A DNA stretch of 64,000 nt from Trichormus_B sp936914905 (GCF_039871975.1 NZ_JBDPLL010000001.1); one strand, 5' to 3'; counted from the first letter of the stretch, positions 16,633 to 25,764 are shown. Numbers and translations are program-made. Notes: generated from the sequence alone by a model not told the origin.

Positions 16633-17565
16633 ATGCGTATTCTGGTTATTGGTGGGACTCGGTTCATTGGTGTCTACTTGACTCAGCTGTTGGTGGAAGT
16701 TGGACATGAGGTGGTTTTGTTTAATCGTGGTAATCATCCAGCGCCTGATAGTGTAGGACAAATTATAGGCGATCGCACTGACTCAACCCAACTTACAGAA
16801 AAATTAGCACAAGAAGAGTTTGATGTCATTTTTGACAATAATGGTCGGGAACTTGCTGATACTAAACCGTTGGCGGAAATTTTCCAAGGACGGGTACAAC
16901 ATTTTGTGTATATGAGTTCTGCGGGGGTATATCAGAAATCTGATCAAATGCCCCATATCGAAGGTGATACTGTTGATCCGAAGAGTCGTCACAAGGGTAA
17001 GCATGAGACGGAAGCTTACTTGCAGCAATTAGGAATTCCTTTTACTTCCATTCGTCCAACTTATATTTACGGACCGCAGAATTATAATCCTTTGGAAAGC
17101 TGGTTTTTTGATAGAATTGTGCGCGATCGCCCGATTCCAATTGCTGGAAATGGTATGCATATTACTCAGTTAGGTCATGTTAAGGATTTGGCTAAGGCAA
17201 TGACACAGGTGATTGGTAATGAAACAGTGGTTCGACAGATTTATAATATTTCAGGTGATCGCTTTGTCACTTTCGATGGTTTAGCCCGTGCGTGCGCTGT
17301 TGCTGCTGGCAAATCTGCTGATGATATTAAAATTGTGCATTACGATCCGAAAAAGTTTGATTTTGGCAAAGGTAAAGCTTTCCCCATCCGTGTACAACAC
17401 TTTTTTGCATCGGTAAATAAAGCCATGACCGAATTAAATTGGCAACCGGACTATGATTTGGTTTCTGGTTTGCAAGATTTTTTGCACAATGATTATTTAG
17501 TCAATGGTGCAGATAAAGCAGAGATAGATTTTTCTGTAGATGATGAGATTTTGAAAGCTGTGTAA
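16633..17565 (+). CDS. NAD-dependent epimerase/dehydratase (extended SDR, CSP41-like)
   Basis: 310 residues starting MRILVIGGTRFIGVYL, the nucleotide-binding Rossmann motif. VYMSSAGVYQKSD, RPTYIYGPQNYNPLESWFFD and the C-terminal TELNWQPDYDLVSGLQDFL follow the pattern of the cyanobacterial relatives of plastid CSP41 proteins, whose plant members bind and protect RNA. The usual SDR catalytic YxxxK is not obvious, which agrees with the CSP41-like branch. The ATG at 16633 is preferred over one at 16585 because it directly precedes the Rossmann strand. Confidence 0.85.
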   Translation: MRILVIGGTRFIGVYLTQLLVEVGHEVVLFNRGNHPAPDSVGQIIGDRTDSTQLTEKLAQEEFDVIFDNNGRELADTKPLAEIFQGRVQHFVYMSSAGVYQKSDQMPHIEGDTVDPKSRHKGKHETEAYLQQLGIPFTSIRPTYIYGPQNYNPLESWFFDRIVRDRPIPIAGNGMHITQLGHVKDLAKAMTQVIGNETVVRQIYNISGDRFVTFDGLARACAVAAGKSADDIKIVHYDPKKFDFGKGKAFPIRVQHFFASVNKAMTELNWQPDYDLVSGLQDFLHNDYLVNGADKAEIDFSVDDEILKAV

Positions 17566-17671
17566 TCTAATCAGGGACTGGGGACTGGGGACTGGGTAAT
17601 CAGGTTTTCCCAATCACTAATCACCAATTACGAGCCAAACAGATATGATAACCATTCAAACGAACATGATA

Positions 17672-18406
17672 TTACAAATTATCAGGATTAATTCCCAATT
17701 CTCTCAACTTAGCGGCTAATTCATCAGACCGCATTTTTTCCTGTTCCAGAAGTTCTAAAGGTGTAGGAATAGAGTTCCCTGCGCTGTCATACCAGCGTAA
17801 CCACAAACTTTCAATGCCTTCAAAACTTTCTTATCAAAGTCCCAAACCTAACTCTATTCGTGGCATCCAAATTTTACCAGAACTCACATCTATTTCTTAA
17901 TACCGATCAGCAACTAATTGAAATGCTTGTAATTTATCGGCGTAAAGATCGAAAATAATATAGTAAGGCACTTTGACAATTCTTTCATAGACTTCCCATT
18001 TAGTTGGGGGTTGATTAACTTACCTTACAGTTCTTCCTAAGTCTTCTTTTTCTGTTTTTGGAGATAAAAATTCTCCCATGACAAGAGGAGCAATAATTTC
18101 TTGCCACATTACATAACTTAAACGTAACTCTCTTTGATCAAAAAGACGGGAAACACCCACTATAGTAAAGCAATCTGGGCGTTTATCCTATAAAGGATTC
18201 CTGGTATGATAATAAAGATTTAAATCTGAAGCAACAAATACTTGATCTGCGGGATAATTACAACGAGAAAAGGTATATGTTAAAAGTCTGGGTTGTAAAA
18301 GATGAAATTCGTCAGGCAAACCTCAATCCTGCGGGTACTCACTGGGAAAATTATACATGGTAGGTATAGTTTGTTTTGCGGGAATTGGTGGATCTGTTTG
18401 ATACAT
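17672..18406 (-). pseudogene. Uma2-family (DUF820) nuclease, decayed copy 1
   Basis: Read on the minus strand from the ATG at 18406, the frame gives MYQTDPPIPAKQTIPTMYNF, PADQVFVASDLNLYYH, LRLSYVMWQEIIAPLVMGEF, KWEVYERIVKVPYYIIFDLY and a C-terminal LLEQEKMRSDELAAKLRELG. This is the order of a Uma2 family protein (PD-(D/E)XK fold, putative restriction endonuclease). Several in-frame stops (for example after SEYPQD, RNPL, GRTVR and VADRY) kill it. The family is hugely expanded in cyanobacteria and often decays. Confidence 0.85.
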
Positions 18407-18573
18407 AAGCTAGGGAATAGGGAATAGAACGAGTTTGTAAATGATTAAGGAGCGGTATATTTAAAATACCCTCATGATATATCTTATATTTTATCTATTT
18501 ACGCCTCTGAGCTTCTGTGTGAAACAAAAAGTGGGGTTTACTAACCTGAAAATGGTAGCCTTTATGACTAAAC

Positions 18574-19083
18574 TTAGTCTAACTTGGATGGTAATAAATA
18601 GATGATTCCAGAAGCTACAGTTAAAATTACTGACACCCAAAAGGTAATTAAAGCCGAAAGTTGCCAAACTGGTGATAAAGGTGCTATGAGTAGAGCGATC
18701 GCAATGATTTGACTGACTGTTTTTAATTTACCCCAAATATTCGCACCGCTGATGGTGGTTTGATTGACACGCCAACCTGCGATCCCTAATTCTCGTGCTA
18801 AAATTACAAACACTGCCCAAGATGGTATTTTTCCTAATTCAACTAATACTAATAACGGTGCAAGTACCAATAATTTATCTACTAAAGGATCAAGAAATTT
18901 TCCTAAATCAGTAATTTGATTTAGTTTCCTCGCTAAATATCCATCTAACCAATCAGTTAAGGCTGCAATTAAAAATACAGTTAAACATATCCATTGGGCT
19001 TGGGGTGTGGGAATATATAAACCATACAGTAGAAATGGTATTCCCAGAAGTCTTGAAAAAGTAATTAAGTTTGGTAAATTCAT
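18574..19083 (-). CDS. pgsA: CDP-diacylglycerol--glycerol-3-phosphate 3-phosphatidyltransferase
   Basis: Integral membrane enzyme making phosphatidylglycerol phosphate, precursor of PG, the only phospholipid of cyanobacterial thylakoids. The CDP-alcohol phosphotransferase signature is intact: DWLDGYLARKLNQITDLGKF followed by LDPLVDKLL. About five membrane helices are predicted over 169 residues (NLITFSRLLGIPFLLYGLYI at the start, SALITFWVSVILTVASGIIY at the end). It sits between two Uma2 pseudogenes on the same strand. Confidence 0.94.
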   Translation of the reverse strand: MNLPNLITFSRLLGIPFLLYGLYIPTPQAQWICLTVFLIAALTDWLDGYLARKLNQITDLGKFLDPLVDKLLVLAPLLVLVELGKIPSWAVFVILARELGIAGWRVNQTTISGANIWGKLKTVSQIIAIALLIAPLSPVWQLSALITFWVSVILTVASGIIYLLPSKLD

Positions 19084-19150
19084 GCAATTTTCAGTTGATT
19101 ATTTTTATAATTTCAGGCAGTCAAATAATTGACCCACAGTCAAATGTAAA

Positions 19151-19668
19151 TTACCGACTAAATCTGGCTAAATCTGGAACTGGTAATATATCGTCTGCTT
19201 GATCTGAAAATATTGGTTGTTGGTTTTGTAGATAAACTATAATATTAGATTCTTCAGGATTAATTAACCAGCCTAAGTTAGTACCATGATTTAAACAATG
19301 TAAAATATTTTTGGTAGGCTTAGTTGCACTTTGTTCAGGAGGAAGGATTTCAATTGTCCAATCAGGATAAGTATTAAAAACATTGGCAATATTTCCATTT
19401 CCATCTACAGGAATTCTATTCCATGCAAATACCGTTACATCTGGAACTATAGAACGTCCACGAAACGTACAGTGTAATTCTGGGAAAGCGTGAGAGATTT
19501 TTCGACGTTTTACTACATAGTAACTAACTCACCTTGCATTGTGCTATGTTTCCCTTGAGGCATAGGTCTTTGAATTATTTCTCAGTTAATATATTCACTT
19601 GTCGGTTTAGTTTCTGGTAGTTTTAAAAATTATTCTAAACTCAAATGACGGGTTGATGTTGCTACCAT
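19151..19668 (-). pseudogene. Uma2-family (DUF820) nuclease, decayed copy 2
   Basis: From the ATG at 19668 on the minus strand: MVATSTRHLSLE, then stop, FLKLPETKPTSEYIN, stop, EIIQRPMPQGKHSTMQGELV. In other frames follow ELHCTFRGRSIVPDVTVFAW, NRIPVDGNGNIANVFNTYPD WTIEILPPEQSATKPTKNIL HCLNHGTNLGWLINPEESNI. The typical Uma2 order is clear, including the Asp of SIVPDV and the Glu of IEILPPE. At least one frameshift and several nonsense codons interrupt it. Confidence 0.85.
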
Positions 19669-19785
19669 AATATTTTTACCTCCCAGTATTTAACCTCAAG
19701 TTAATCCTAAAAAAGATTTCTAAATTAGGCTTTTGGTGTATCTGCATGGGATGATTTGTATTTTGAGATTATTCCACAGCAGACG

Positions 19786-21192
19786 ATGACTAACAATACA
19801 GATTTTCGCATTGAACGGGACTCGATGGGCGATCGCTCAATTGCTAGTAATGTTTATTACGGTATCCAAACTCAACGCGCTATCGAAAATTTCCCCATAA
19901 GCGGCATTAAGCCCTTACATACTTACGTAAGTGCCTGTTTGTATATTAAAAAAGCTACTGCTATTGTCAATGGAGAACTCGGTTGTATCCCCGCAGATAT
20001 TAGCCAAGTCATCATCCAAGCAACTGATGAGATATTAGCAGGTAAACTCCGTGATCAATTCGTCGTTGATGTCTATCAAGCCGGTGCGGGAACTTCTCAC
20101 CACATGAATGTTAATGAAGTTCTAGCCAACCGCGCTTTAGAAATTCTGGGAGATGAAAAGGGCAACTATAAGCGCGTTAGTCCTAACGATCATATTAACT
20201 ATGGACAGTCTACCAACGATGTTATTCCTACCGCTATCCGTATCGGTGGCTTATTAGCACTTTATAGAATATTACATCCCGCCTTAGAAACAGCAATTTC
20301 TGTCCTAGAAGCCAAAGCAGTAGAATTTCAAGATATCGTCAAATCTGGGAGAACCCACTTACAAGATGCAGTACCTGTGCGTTTGGGTGAAAACTTCCAG
20401 GCTTGGGCGCAAATCCTCACGGAACATCAGAACCGATTATATATCGCTTGTGGTGATTTGATGAGCTTGGGTTTAGGTGGTAGTGCAGCCGGAACAGGAA
20501 TGAATACCCATCCTGAATATCGCAAACGGGTAGTAGAAGTGCTTTCGCAATTATTAGAAATGCCTTTAGAACCGGCACCGCATTTAATGGCTGCTATGCA
20601 AAGTATGGGTGCATTTGTGAATGTTTCCGGGGGCGTGCGAAATTTAGCCCAGGATTTAGTTAAAATCTCTCATGACCTACGGTTAATGGACTCAGGACCC
20701 AAAACCGGGTTGAAGGAAATTCAACTACCTCCAGTCCAACCGGGTTCTTCTATTATGCCTGGGAAATATAACCCAGTAATGGCAGAGATGACATCAATGG
20801 TATGTTTTCAGGTGATGGGATACGATAATGCGATCGCACTTGCAGCCCAAGCCGGACAATTAGAATTAAATGTGATGATGCCCATCATCGCCTACAATTT
20901 AATTCACAGCATCGAGATTTTAGGAAATACAATTTCTGCTCTAACTACAAGCTGCATCCAAGGTATAACTGCCAATAAAGAAAGATGTTTAGCCTACGCT
21001 GAAGGTAGTTTAGCATTAGTCACCGCCTTAAATCCCCACATTGGTTATCTTAATGCTGCTGCCGTCGCTAAAGAATCTTTAGAAACCGGGAAATCTCTGC
21101 GTCAGATAGTTCTTGCAAAAGGCTTAATGACAGAAGCAGAATTAGCAACCGTATTAGATTTAGAGCAGATGAGCGCAATTGTGCCTTTATAA
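19786..21192 (+). CDS. aspA: Aspartate ammonia-lyase (aspartase/fumarase superfamily)
   Basis: Deaminates L-aspartate to fumarate and ammonia. The superfamily regions are present: SGRTHLQDAVPVRLGENFQA, the flexible signature loop GSSIMPGKYNPVMAEM, and VNEVLANRALEILGDEKGNY. Length (468) is normal. The chosen start is the ATG at 19786 (MTNNTDFRIERDSMGDRSI); an ATG at 19756 would add ten residues. The signature carries Tyr where most family members have Val (GKVNP), a mild oddity. Fumarase is the main alternative, but the N-terminus is aspartase-like. Confidence 0.85.
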   Translation: MTNNTDFRIERDSMGDRSIASNVYYGIQTQRAIENFPISGIKPLHTYVSACLYIKKATAIVNGELGCIPADISQVIIQATDEILAGKLRDQFVVDVYQAGAGTSHHMNVNEVLANRALEILGDEKGNYKRVSPNDHINYGQSTNDVIPTAIRIGGLLALYRILHPALETAISVLEAKAVEFQDIVKSGRTHLQDAVPVRLGENFQAWAQILTEHQNRLYIACGDLMSLGLGGSAAGTGMNTHPEYRKRVVEVLSQLLEMPLEPAPHLMAAMQSMGAFVNVSGGVRNLAQDLVKISHDLRLMDSGPKTGLKEIQLPPVQPGSSIMPGKYNPVMAEMTSMVCFQVMGYDNAIALAAQAGQLELNVMMPIIAYNLIHSIEILGNTISALTTSCIQGITANKERCLAYAEGSLALVTALNPHIGYLNAAAVAKESLETGKSLRQIVLAKGLMTEAELATVLDLEQMSAIVPL

Positions 21193-21203
21193 AGAAAGAA
21201 GTA

Positions 21204-21226
21204 AGGGTTTAGCAATGCTAAACCCT
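21204..21226. repeat. Palindrome AGGGTTTAGC-AAT-GCTAAACCCT
   Basis: A 10-bp perfect stem with a 3-nt loop, 12 bp after the aspartase stop; it could act as a transcript 3' end though there is no T-run. A sister palindrome lies at 11463-11483. Confidence 0.6.
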
Positions 21227-21238
21227 CAAGGATTAATT

Positions 21239-21287
21239 CAAAATTATCTACAAAATTATCTAACAAAATTATCTACAAAATTATCTA
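21239..21287. repeat. 12-bp tandem repeat
   Basis: CAAAATTATCTA occurs about four times in succession (one unit varied) between the aspartase and DUF362 genes. Confidence 0.7.
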
Positions 21288-21317
21288 TATTATTAGATAA
21301 TAACGCAATTATTAATT

Positions 21318-22289
21318 ATGCAGACACCAAAATCATCCGTTAGTTTAATCCGAGCTAAATCCTACGAACAAGATGCTTTAAAAGAATCTTTAGAAACGCT
21401 GTTAGAACCATTAGGGGGAATAGCTGCTTTTGTGAAAGCAGGCGATCACGTCCTTCTTAAACCCAATTTGCTGACAAGTTCACGTCCTACAAAAGAGTGT
21501 ACCACCCGCCCCGAATTAGTCCGCGCTGTTGCTGAAATGGTGATAGCCGCAGGTGGTAAGCCATTTTTAGGAGATAGTCCCGCTTTTGGTAGTGCTAAAG
21601 GTGTGGCCATAGCCAATGGGTTATTAGCAATTTTAGAAGAATTAAATATCCCCATTGTTGAATTTAATGGGAAGCGTTATCAAACGGTTAATGATAATTT
21701 TAATCACCTGTTACTTTCTAAAGAAGCAATGGAAGCAGATATGATAATTAACCTGCCTAAAGTTAAATCTCATGCCCAATTAACTGTTACTTTAGGAGTA
21801 AAAAACCTCTTTGGTTGTGTTCCCGGTAAAATGAAAGCGTGGTGGCATTTTGAAGGTGGTAAAGATGCCAAAAGATTTGGAGAAATGTTAGTAGAAACTG
21901 CCAGAGCAATTAATCCCAGTTTAACTATTTTAGATGGGATTATTGGTCATGAAGGAAATGGACCAAGTGGTGGTGAACCTCGTAATTTGGGTATTTTAGC
22001 AGCATCAGCAAATGTATTTGCTTTAGATCGAGCAATGTTGGAAGTTCTGCAAGTTTCACCTGAACAGGTTCCTACGGTTGCGGCTTCTCAAAGATTGGGA
22101 ATTTGCCCAGAATTAACAGATATTGAATTTCCCAATCTATCACCAGATTTATTACAAATTACGGATTGGCAACTACCAGAAATATTAATGCCCATTGATT
22201 TTGCCATGCCTCGCGTCATTAAATCTACCTTTAGGCATCTTTACATCCGATTCATCAAAGAACCTATGAGTGCTTATGGTAAAGGATGA
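21318..22289 (+). CDS. DUF362 domain protein
   Basis: 323 residues. The fold is shown by VLLKPNLLTSSRPTKECTTR, ARAINPSLTILDGIIGHEGN, GPSGGEPRNLGILAASANVF and the loop TLGVKNLFGCVPGKMKAWWH. DUF362 proteins are widespread in bacteria and archaea, often with a ferredoxin domain; this one has no CxxCxxC cluster. No function is established. The ATG at 21318 is supported by the SVSLIRAKSYEQDALKESL start typical of the family. Intact, with a MITE inserted between it and its likely terminator. Confidence 0.85.
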   Translation: MQTPKSSVSLIRAKSYEQDALKESLETLLEPLGGIAAFVKAGDHVLLKPNLLTSSRPTKECTTRPELVRAVAEMVIAAGGKPFLGDSPAFGSAKGVAIANGLLAILEELNIPIVEFNGKRYQTVNDNFNHLLLSKEAMEADMIINLPKVKSHAQLTVTLGVKNLFGCVPGKMKAWWHFEGGKDAKRFGEMLVETARAINPSLTILDGIIGHEGNGPSGGEPRNLGILAASANVFALDRAMLEVLQVSPEQVPTVAASQRLGICPELTDIEFPNLSPDLLQITDWQLPEILMPIDFAMPRVIKSTFRHLYIRFIKEPMSAYGKG

Positions 22290-22339
22290 AAAAATAGAAT
22301 CTAGGACAAATGCAAATCTAGAATACAGCATTTTTAAAA

Positions 22340-22508
22340 TAGACCTCTTGCAAAATTATTTCTGTGGTATGATAGAGAGTTTTAGATTTTATGTATTTTG
22401 GGTGTTCTTTGCCCTCGCTAATTCAAACATAACCGTGTAACTCTAACTTTTGGCTAAAACAAAGACAACACCCCACGATAATATAGAATTAATTCTGCAA
22501 GAGGTCTA
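22340..22508 (+). mobile_element. MITE, copy 1 (169 bp)
   Basis: A 169-bp non-coding element bounded by near-perfect terminal inverted repeats (TAGACCTCTTGCAAAATTA on the left, the complement of TAGACCTCTTGCAGAATTA on the right). A closely similar 169-bp copy in the opposite orientation lies at 58457-58625. The TA at each outer edge suggests a TA target duplication, as for IS630/Tc1-type transposases. No such transposase gene is in the window, so mobilisation in trans would be required. Confidence 0.85.
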
Positions 22509-22551
22509 ATGAATTAAGTAAGCTGTAATCACCCTCCTATTGGTTAACCAT

Positions 22552-22577
22552 ACCGCCTCTAGTGGGGGCGGTTTTTT
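22552..22577 (+). terminator. Rho-independent terminator
   Basis: ACCGCCTC (22552-22559) pairs with GGGGCGGT (22565-22572, one G-T pair) over a 5-nt loop and is followed by TTTTTC. It probably belonged to the DUF362 gene and is now separated from it by the MITE. Confidence 0.8.
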
Positions 22578-23362
22578 CATTATCAACTTTATTGTTTATT
22601 GGTATACATTTTTCATTGTAGCTAACTGTTTGTTATGGTTAACCATTTATTAACCGAAAATTATATATATCAAGTGAACAGCTATTTATATTTCAGTTAT
22701 ATTTCAGGTTGAAGGATCACAACATATATATATTGTGATCCAAATCACAGCGATAAAGTCTATTTACGGAGATTATGGAATTGTATTTACGGTGCATAAA
22801 TTTAGTTTACTGCCCAAAGCGGTAACTGTATTTATACGGTATATATATCTGATTCTAAAAAGAACTTACTGCTAATTTTGCGGAATCCTCAAGACTCAGA
22901 GTGTTTGTGTAGTTAAACCATTGAGGACACCGTGATGCTTTCAGTTGCTTTAACTCAAATAACTATGTCCTGAATCCCAAAAAAACGCTCAAAATGCTTT
23001 ATATATAGCTATGTGAGCGTTTTAATTAAACAAACTCATGCCGATAAACTTTGTTTGTTTAACCTCAATTTCATTAAAAAGGTAAAGAATCATGCAGGAG
23101 ATATAATTTTGATGTCAATGATTGATGACTTTGGTTCAGTAATATGATAATGGCAAATCATTAGTTACAAGATTAAACTCTGGGTGTTTGATATCTAATT
23201 TGTAATAAAGTTGTTGGGAACAAAAATTTAGTATGCCACTTTTGAAAGTGGATAAAATTAATGATGAATACCAAGTTAATTCAATAAAAATATCTAAAAT
23301 AGAAATTGAGACTCTCTCATCGAGAGTAAACCTACCAGTGATCAGAAAAACTGCAATTTTGT
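22573..23362. other. Long intergenic region with palindromes and a possible short transcript
   Basis: Nearly 800 bp without a convincing gene. It holds a TGGTTAACCA palindrome at 22636-22645 (also at 22541-22550), a GGATCACAA/TTGTGATCC inverted repeat at 22714-22741, a 12-codon frame at 22935-22973 preceded by GAGGAC, and a hairpin at 22982-23023. A minus-strand frame at 23136-23444 has no family features. Confidence 0.5.
22982..23023 (+). terminator. Terminator-like hairpin
   Basis: AAAACGCTCA (22982-22991) pairs perfectly with TGAGCGTTTT (23014-23023) around a 22-nt loop, and the stem ends in a short T-run. There is no annotated gene directly upstream, so it may end a small RNA or tiny-peptide transcript. 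Confidence 0.5.
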
Positions 23363-23551
23363 ATGAATTCAAATAGCCAGTCTGCCAATTCTTCCGATAC
23401 ATATTCCCAACGTTTGGCAGACATTGTGGGAACGGTGATCGCACTCATAACCCTTACCCTACCTGTATTTATCATTTCCCACTATTCTTCACCTGATGTT
23501 CAGAACAATCAGCAGAACCTGACTTACTTCTTAGTAAGAAGCAATAAATAA
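23363..23551 (+). CDS. Small single-pass membrane protein
   Basis: 62 residues: a Ser/Asn-rich polar N-terminus (MNSNSQSANSSDTYSQRLAD), one membrane helix (IVGTVIALITLTLPVFIISH) and a polar tail. The ATG at 23363 is the only sensible start. A strong hairpin terminator follows 90 bp downstream on the same strand, which supports it as a real transcript. It resembles small conserved cyanobacterial proteins of unknown role; no named family is recognised. Confidence 0.6.
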   Translation: MNSNSQSANSSDTYSQRLADIVGTVIALITLTLPVFIISHYSSPDVQNNQQNLTYFLVRSNK

Positions 23552-23643
23552 ATATTCCTAACCCAAGTTAGGCAATTCTAAAGTAATCCTAAAGTAATCC
23601 TAAATTCTGCGTTATAGCGCAGCGTGGCGCTAGCCATACAACA

Positions 23644-23685
23644 AGAACCCTGATTTCTCACAGAAGTCAGGGTTCTGCGTCTTTT
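23644..23685 (+). terminator. Rho-independent terminator
   Basis: AGAACCCTGA (23644-23653) pairs with TCAGGGTTCT (23667-23676), followed by GCGTCTTTT. It is placed to end the small membrane-protein transcript before ppa. Confidence 0.75.
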
Positions 23686-23786
23686 GTACAAAGACCTTGG
23701 GAAGAGATGCACAATTGTCCTAAAATCTTACACGGGGAACCAAACTGCGTTCTACCTAGATTCACTGTTAGCGAAGGAGTTTTGTT

Positions 23787-24296
23787 GTGGATTTATCTCT
23801 TATTCCTGCCCAACCAAAACCGGGTGTGATTAATGTTCTGATTGAAATTCCAGGCGGGAGTAAAAATAAATATGAGTACGATAAGGAATTACAAGCTTTT
23901 GCTCTAGACAGGGTTCTTTATTCTTCAGTAAAATACCCTTATGACTATGGTTTTATACCTAATACCTTAGCTGATGATGGTGATCCTCTGGATGGGATGG
24001 TAATAATGGATGAACCAACCTTTCCCGGTTGTGTCATTGCTGCAAGACCAATTGGTTATTTAGAAATGATTGACGGTGGTGATCGCGATGAGAAAATTCT
24101 TTGTGTTCCCGATAAAGATCCACGCTACGCCCATGTAAAATCATTGAAAGATTTACCTCCCCACCGTTTAGACGAAATTGCTGAATTTTTCCGTTCTTAT
24201 AAAAATTTGGAAAAAAAGGTGACAGAAATTCTTGGCTGGCAAGATGTAGACAGGGTTGCACCCTTAGTAGAAAAGTTCATCAAAGCTGCTAAATAA
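23787..24296 (+). CDS. ppa: Inorganic pyrophosphatase (family I)
   Basis: Soluble enzyme hydrolysing pyrophosphate, pulling biosynthetic reactions forward. At 169 residues it is the bacterial family I form. Metal-binding and catalytic segments are intact: IEIPGGSKNKYEYDKELQAF, the DDGDPLDGMVIMDEPTFPGC signature, and DPRYAHVKSLKDLPPH. It starts at GTG 23787, nine bp after GAAGGAG, a clear ribosome-binding site. Confidence 0.97.
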   Translation: MDLSLIPAQPKPGVINVLIEIPGGSKNKYEYDKELQAFALDRVLYSSVKYPYDYGFIPNTLADDGDPLDGMVIMDEPTFPGCVIAARPIGYLEMIDGGDRDEKILCVPDKDPRYAHVKSLKDLPPHRLDEIAEFFRSYKNLEKKVTEILGWQDVDRVAPLVEKFIKAAK

Positions 24297-24308
24297 TAAT
24301 AGATGATG

Positions 24309-24401
24309 GGTAATGGGGACTAGGGACTGGGATGAAGAGTGTTTCCAATTACCAATCACCAATTACCAATCACCAGTCCCTAGTCCCTAGTCCCCATTAC
24401 C
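24309..24401. repeat. Long imperfect inverted repeat of GGGGACTAGGGACTGG units
   Basis: GGTAATGGGGACTAGGGACT GG at 24309-24330 is mirrored at 24373-24401, where one 7-bp CTAGTCC unit is extra. Between the arms lie ACCAATTACCAATCACC-type heptamer repeats. It fills the ppa-panD gap. Confidence 0.7.
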
Positions 24402-24463
24402 AACTAAAACCTGATTAATAGACTTAAACTACTCCCACTTGTGGCGGAAAACCCCAAAACGAA

Positions 24464-24847
24464 ATGCAGCGGACTCTCCTTTTGGCTAAAATTCATAACT
24501 GTACCCTCACGGGGGCAAATATTAACTACGTGGGTAGTATCAGTATCGACCAAGTTCTTTTAGATACAGCTAGTATTTTACCTTATGAGCAAGTACAAGT
24601 AGTTAATAGTGCTAATGGTCAGCGTTTTATTACTTACGCTATTCCTGCTCCAGCTAACTCAGGGATAATAGAATTAAATGGGGCAGCTGCACGTTTAGGC
24701 ATTATTGGCGATCGCTTGATTATAATGACTTACGGGCAATTTACTCTAGAAGAGTTAAAACATTACTCTCCTACAGTTGTTATCGTGGATGAAAAAAACC
24801 AGATGTTAGAAGTGCGAAACTACGATGATTTGCTCAGTAAGCTCTAA
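24464..24847 (+). CDS. panD: Aspartate 1-decarboxylase proenzyme
   Basis: Makes beta-alanine for pantothenate and CoA. It is self-cleaved at Gly24-Ser25 (YVGSISID) to form the pyruvoyl cofactor, and that site is intact. MQRTLLLAKIHNCTLTGANI and NGAAARLGIIGDRLIIMTYG are typical. The 127-residue length is normal. The MBL-fold gene starts 11 bp after its stop, so the two are probably co-transcribed. Confidence 0.96.
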   Translation: MQRTLLLAKIHNCTLTGANINYVGSISIDQVLLDTASILPYEQVQVVNSANGQRFITYAIPAPANSGIIELNGAAARLGIIGDRLIIMTYGQFTLEELKHYSPTVVIVDEKNQMLEVRNYDDLLSKL

Positions 24848-24858
24848 GTTCAAAAAAA

Positions 24859-25764
24859 ATGTCAAATTTTGAGCTATCTAATTCCAAGAACTACGTTAAT
24901 GAACAAGTGACTCCCATGCACAATCACCTTGCTGGGGAGTTTTGGGTTAAATTTTGGGGTGTAAGAGGTTTAATTCCTACCCCGAACAGTCACACCTGCC
25001 GCTATGGTAGTAATACTGCTTGTGTAGAAATATATGTAGCAGGACAACACTTAATTTTTGATGGGGGTACTGGGTTACGCATCTTGGGGAAAATGTGGCA
25101 GCAGGAACAAAAATCCTTAGAAGCCCATTTATTTTTTACCAACTCCCAATCAAATCGAATCCAAGGATTTCCCTTTTTTGCACCGGCATTTATTGCAAGT
25201 AATTGCTTTCATATTTACGGAACAGCTGCCTCAAATGGTGCATCAATCAAACAATGTTTGTGCGATCAGATGCTACAGCCTCACTTTCCTTACCCTTTAC
25301 AGGTGATGGAGTCAGATTTGAATTTTTATAATTTGACTCCTGGCAATGCAGTAGAGTTAGGTGAAGTGAAAATAACGATGGCAATAATCAATAAAAATCA
25401 GAAGTCAATCGGGTACCGGGTGACTTGGGGAGAGCATAGCATTGCCTACGCGACAGATTTACATAAAAGTCTTGATATAGAAGAGCAAAAGCAGATTTTA
25501 CATATTATTCAAGGTGCTGATTTACTCGTTACTAATGCTACTTACACTCCACCTACTGATAAAAACCATGAGTATGCTGAATTTTTTTGGAAAACTCCAG
25601 TTGATTTAGCTCAAACTGCTGATGTAAAAAGATTAGTTATCTCCCACCATCACCCAGATGATAATGATACTTTTCTTGATGAAATTCAAGACCAAGTTAA
25701 ATCTGCTTTTCCCAATGTTCTACTGGCTTGTGAGGGTATGTTATTGTCTGTGGAGAACTCTTAA
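24859..25764 (+). CDS. MBL-fold protein with a degenerate metal site
   Basis: 301 residues with the metallo-beta-lactamase fold: FWGVRGLIPTPNSHTCRYGS NTACVEI, LIFDGGTGLRILG, IAYATDLHKS and VISHHHPDDNDTFLDEI. The canonical HxHxDH ligand motif that should follow the second strand is replaced by FFTNSQSNRIQGFPFF; in related proteins this position reads T/SHTHWDHIQGFPFF. Metal-dependent hydrolysis is therefore doubtful, and it may be a pseudoenzyme. Later ligand positions (ATD, SHHHPDD) are partly kept. An internal ATG at 24916 (MHNHLAGEFW) is an alternative start. It overlaps the 3' end of the convergent TrpD-like pseudogene by 24 bp. Confidence 0.75.
   Translation: MSNFELSNSKNYVNEQVTPMHNHLAGEFWVKFWGVRGLIPTPNSHTCRYGSNTACVEIYVAGQHLIFDGGTGLRILGKMWQQEQKSLEAHLFFTNSQSNRIQGFPFFAPAFIASNCFHIYGTAASNGASIKQCLCDQMLQPHFPYPLQVMESDLNFYNLTPGNAVELGEVKITMAIINKNQKSIGYRVTWGEHSIAYATDLHKSLDIEEQKQILHIIQGADLLVTNATYTPPTDKNHEYAEFFWKTPVDLAQTADVKRLVISHHHPDDNDTFLDEIQDQVKSAFPNVLLACEGMLLSVENS

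Noticed and set aside
19786..21192. Class II fumarase
   Set aside because: The superfamily signature alone cannot separate fumarase from aspartase; the N-terminus and sequence around the active site look more like aspartase. Residual uncertainty is kept in the confidence.
23136..23444. Minus-strand frame of 102 codons
   Set aside because: No family features; it overlaps the start of the plausible small membrane protein on the plus strand and lies over AT-rich leader DNA.
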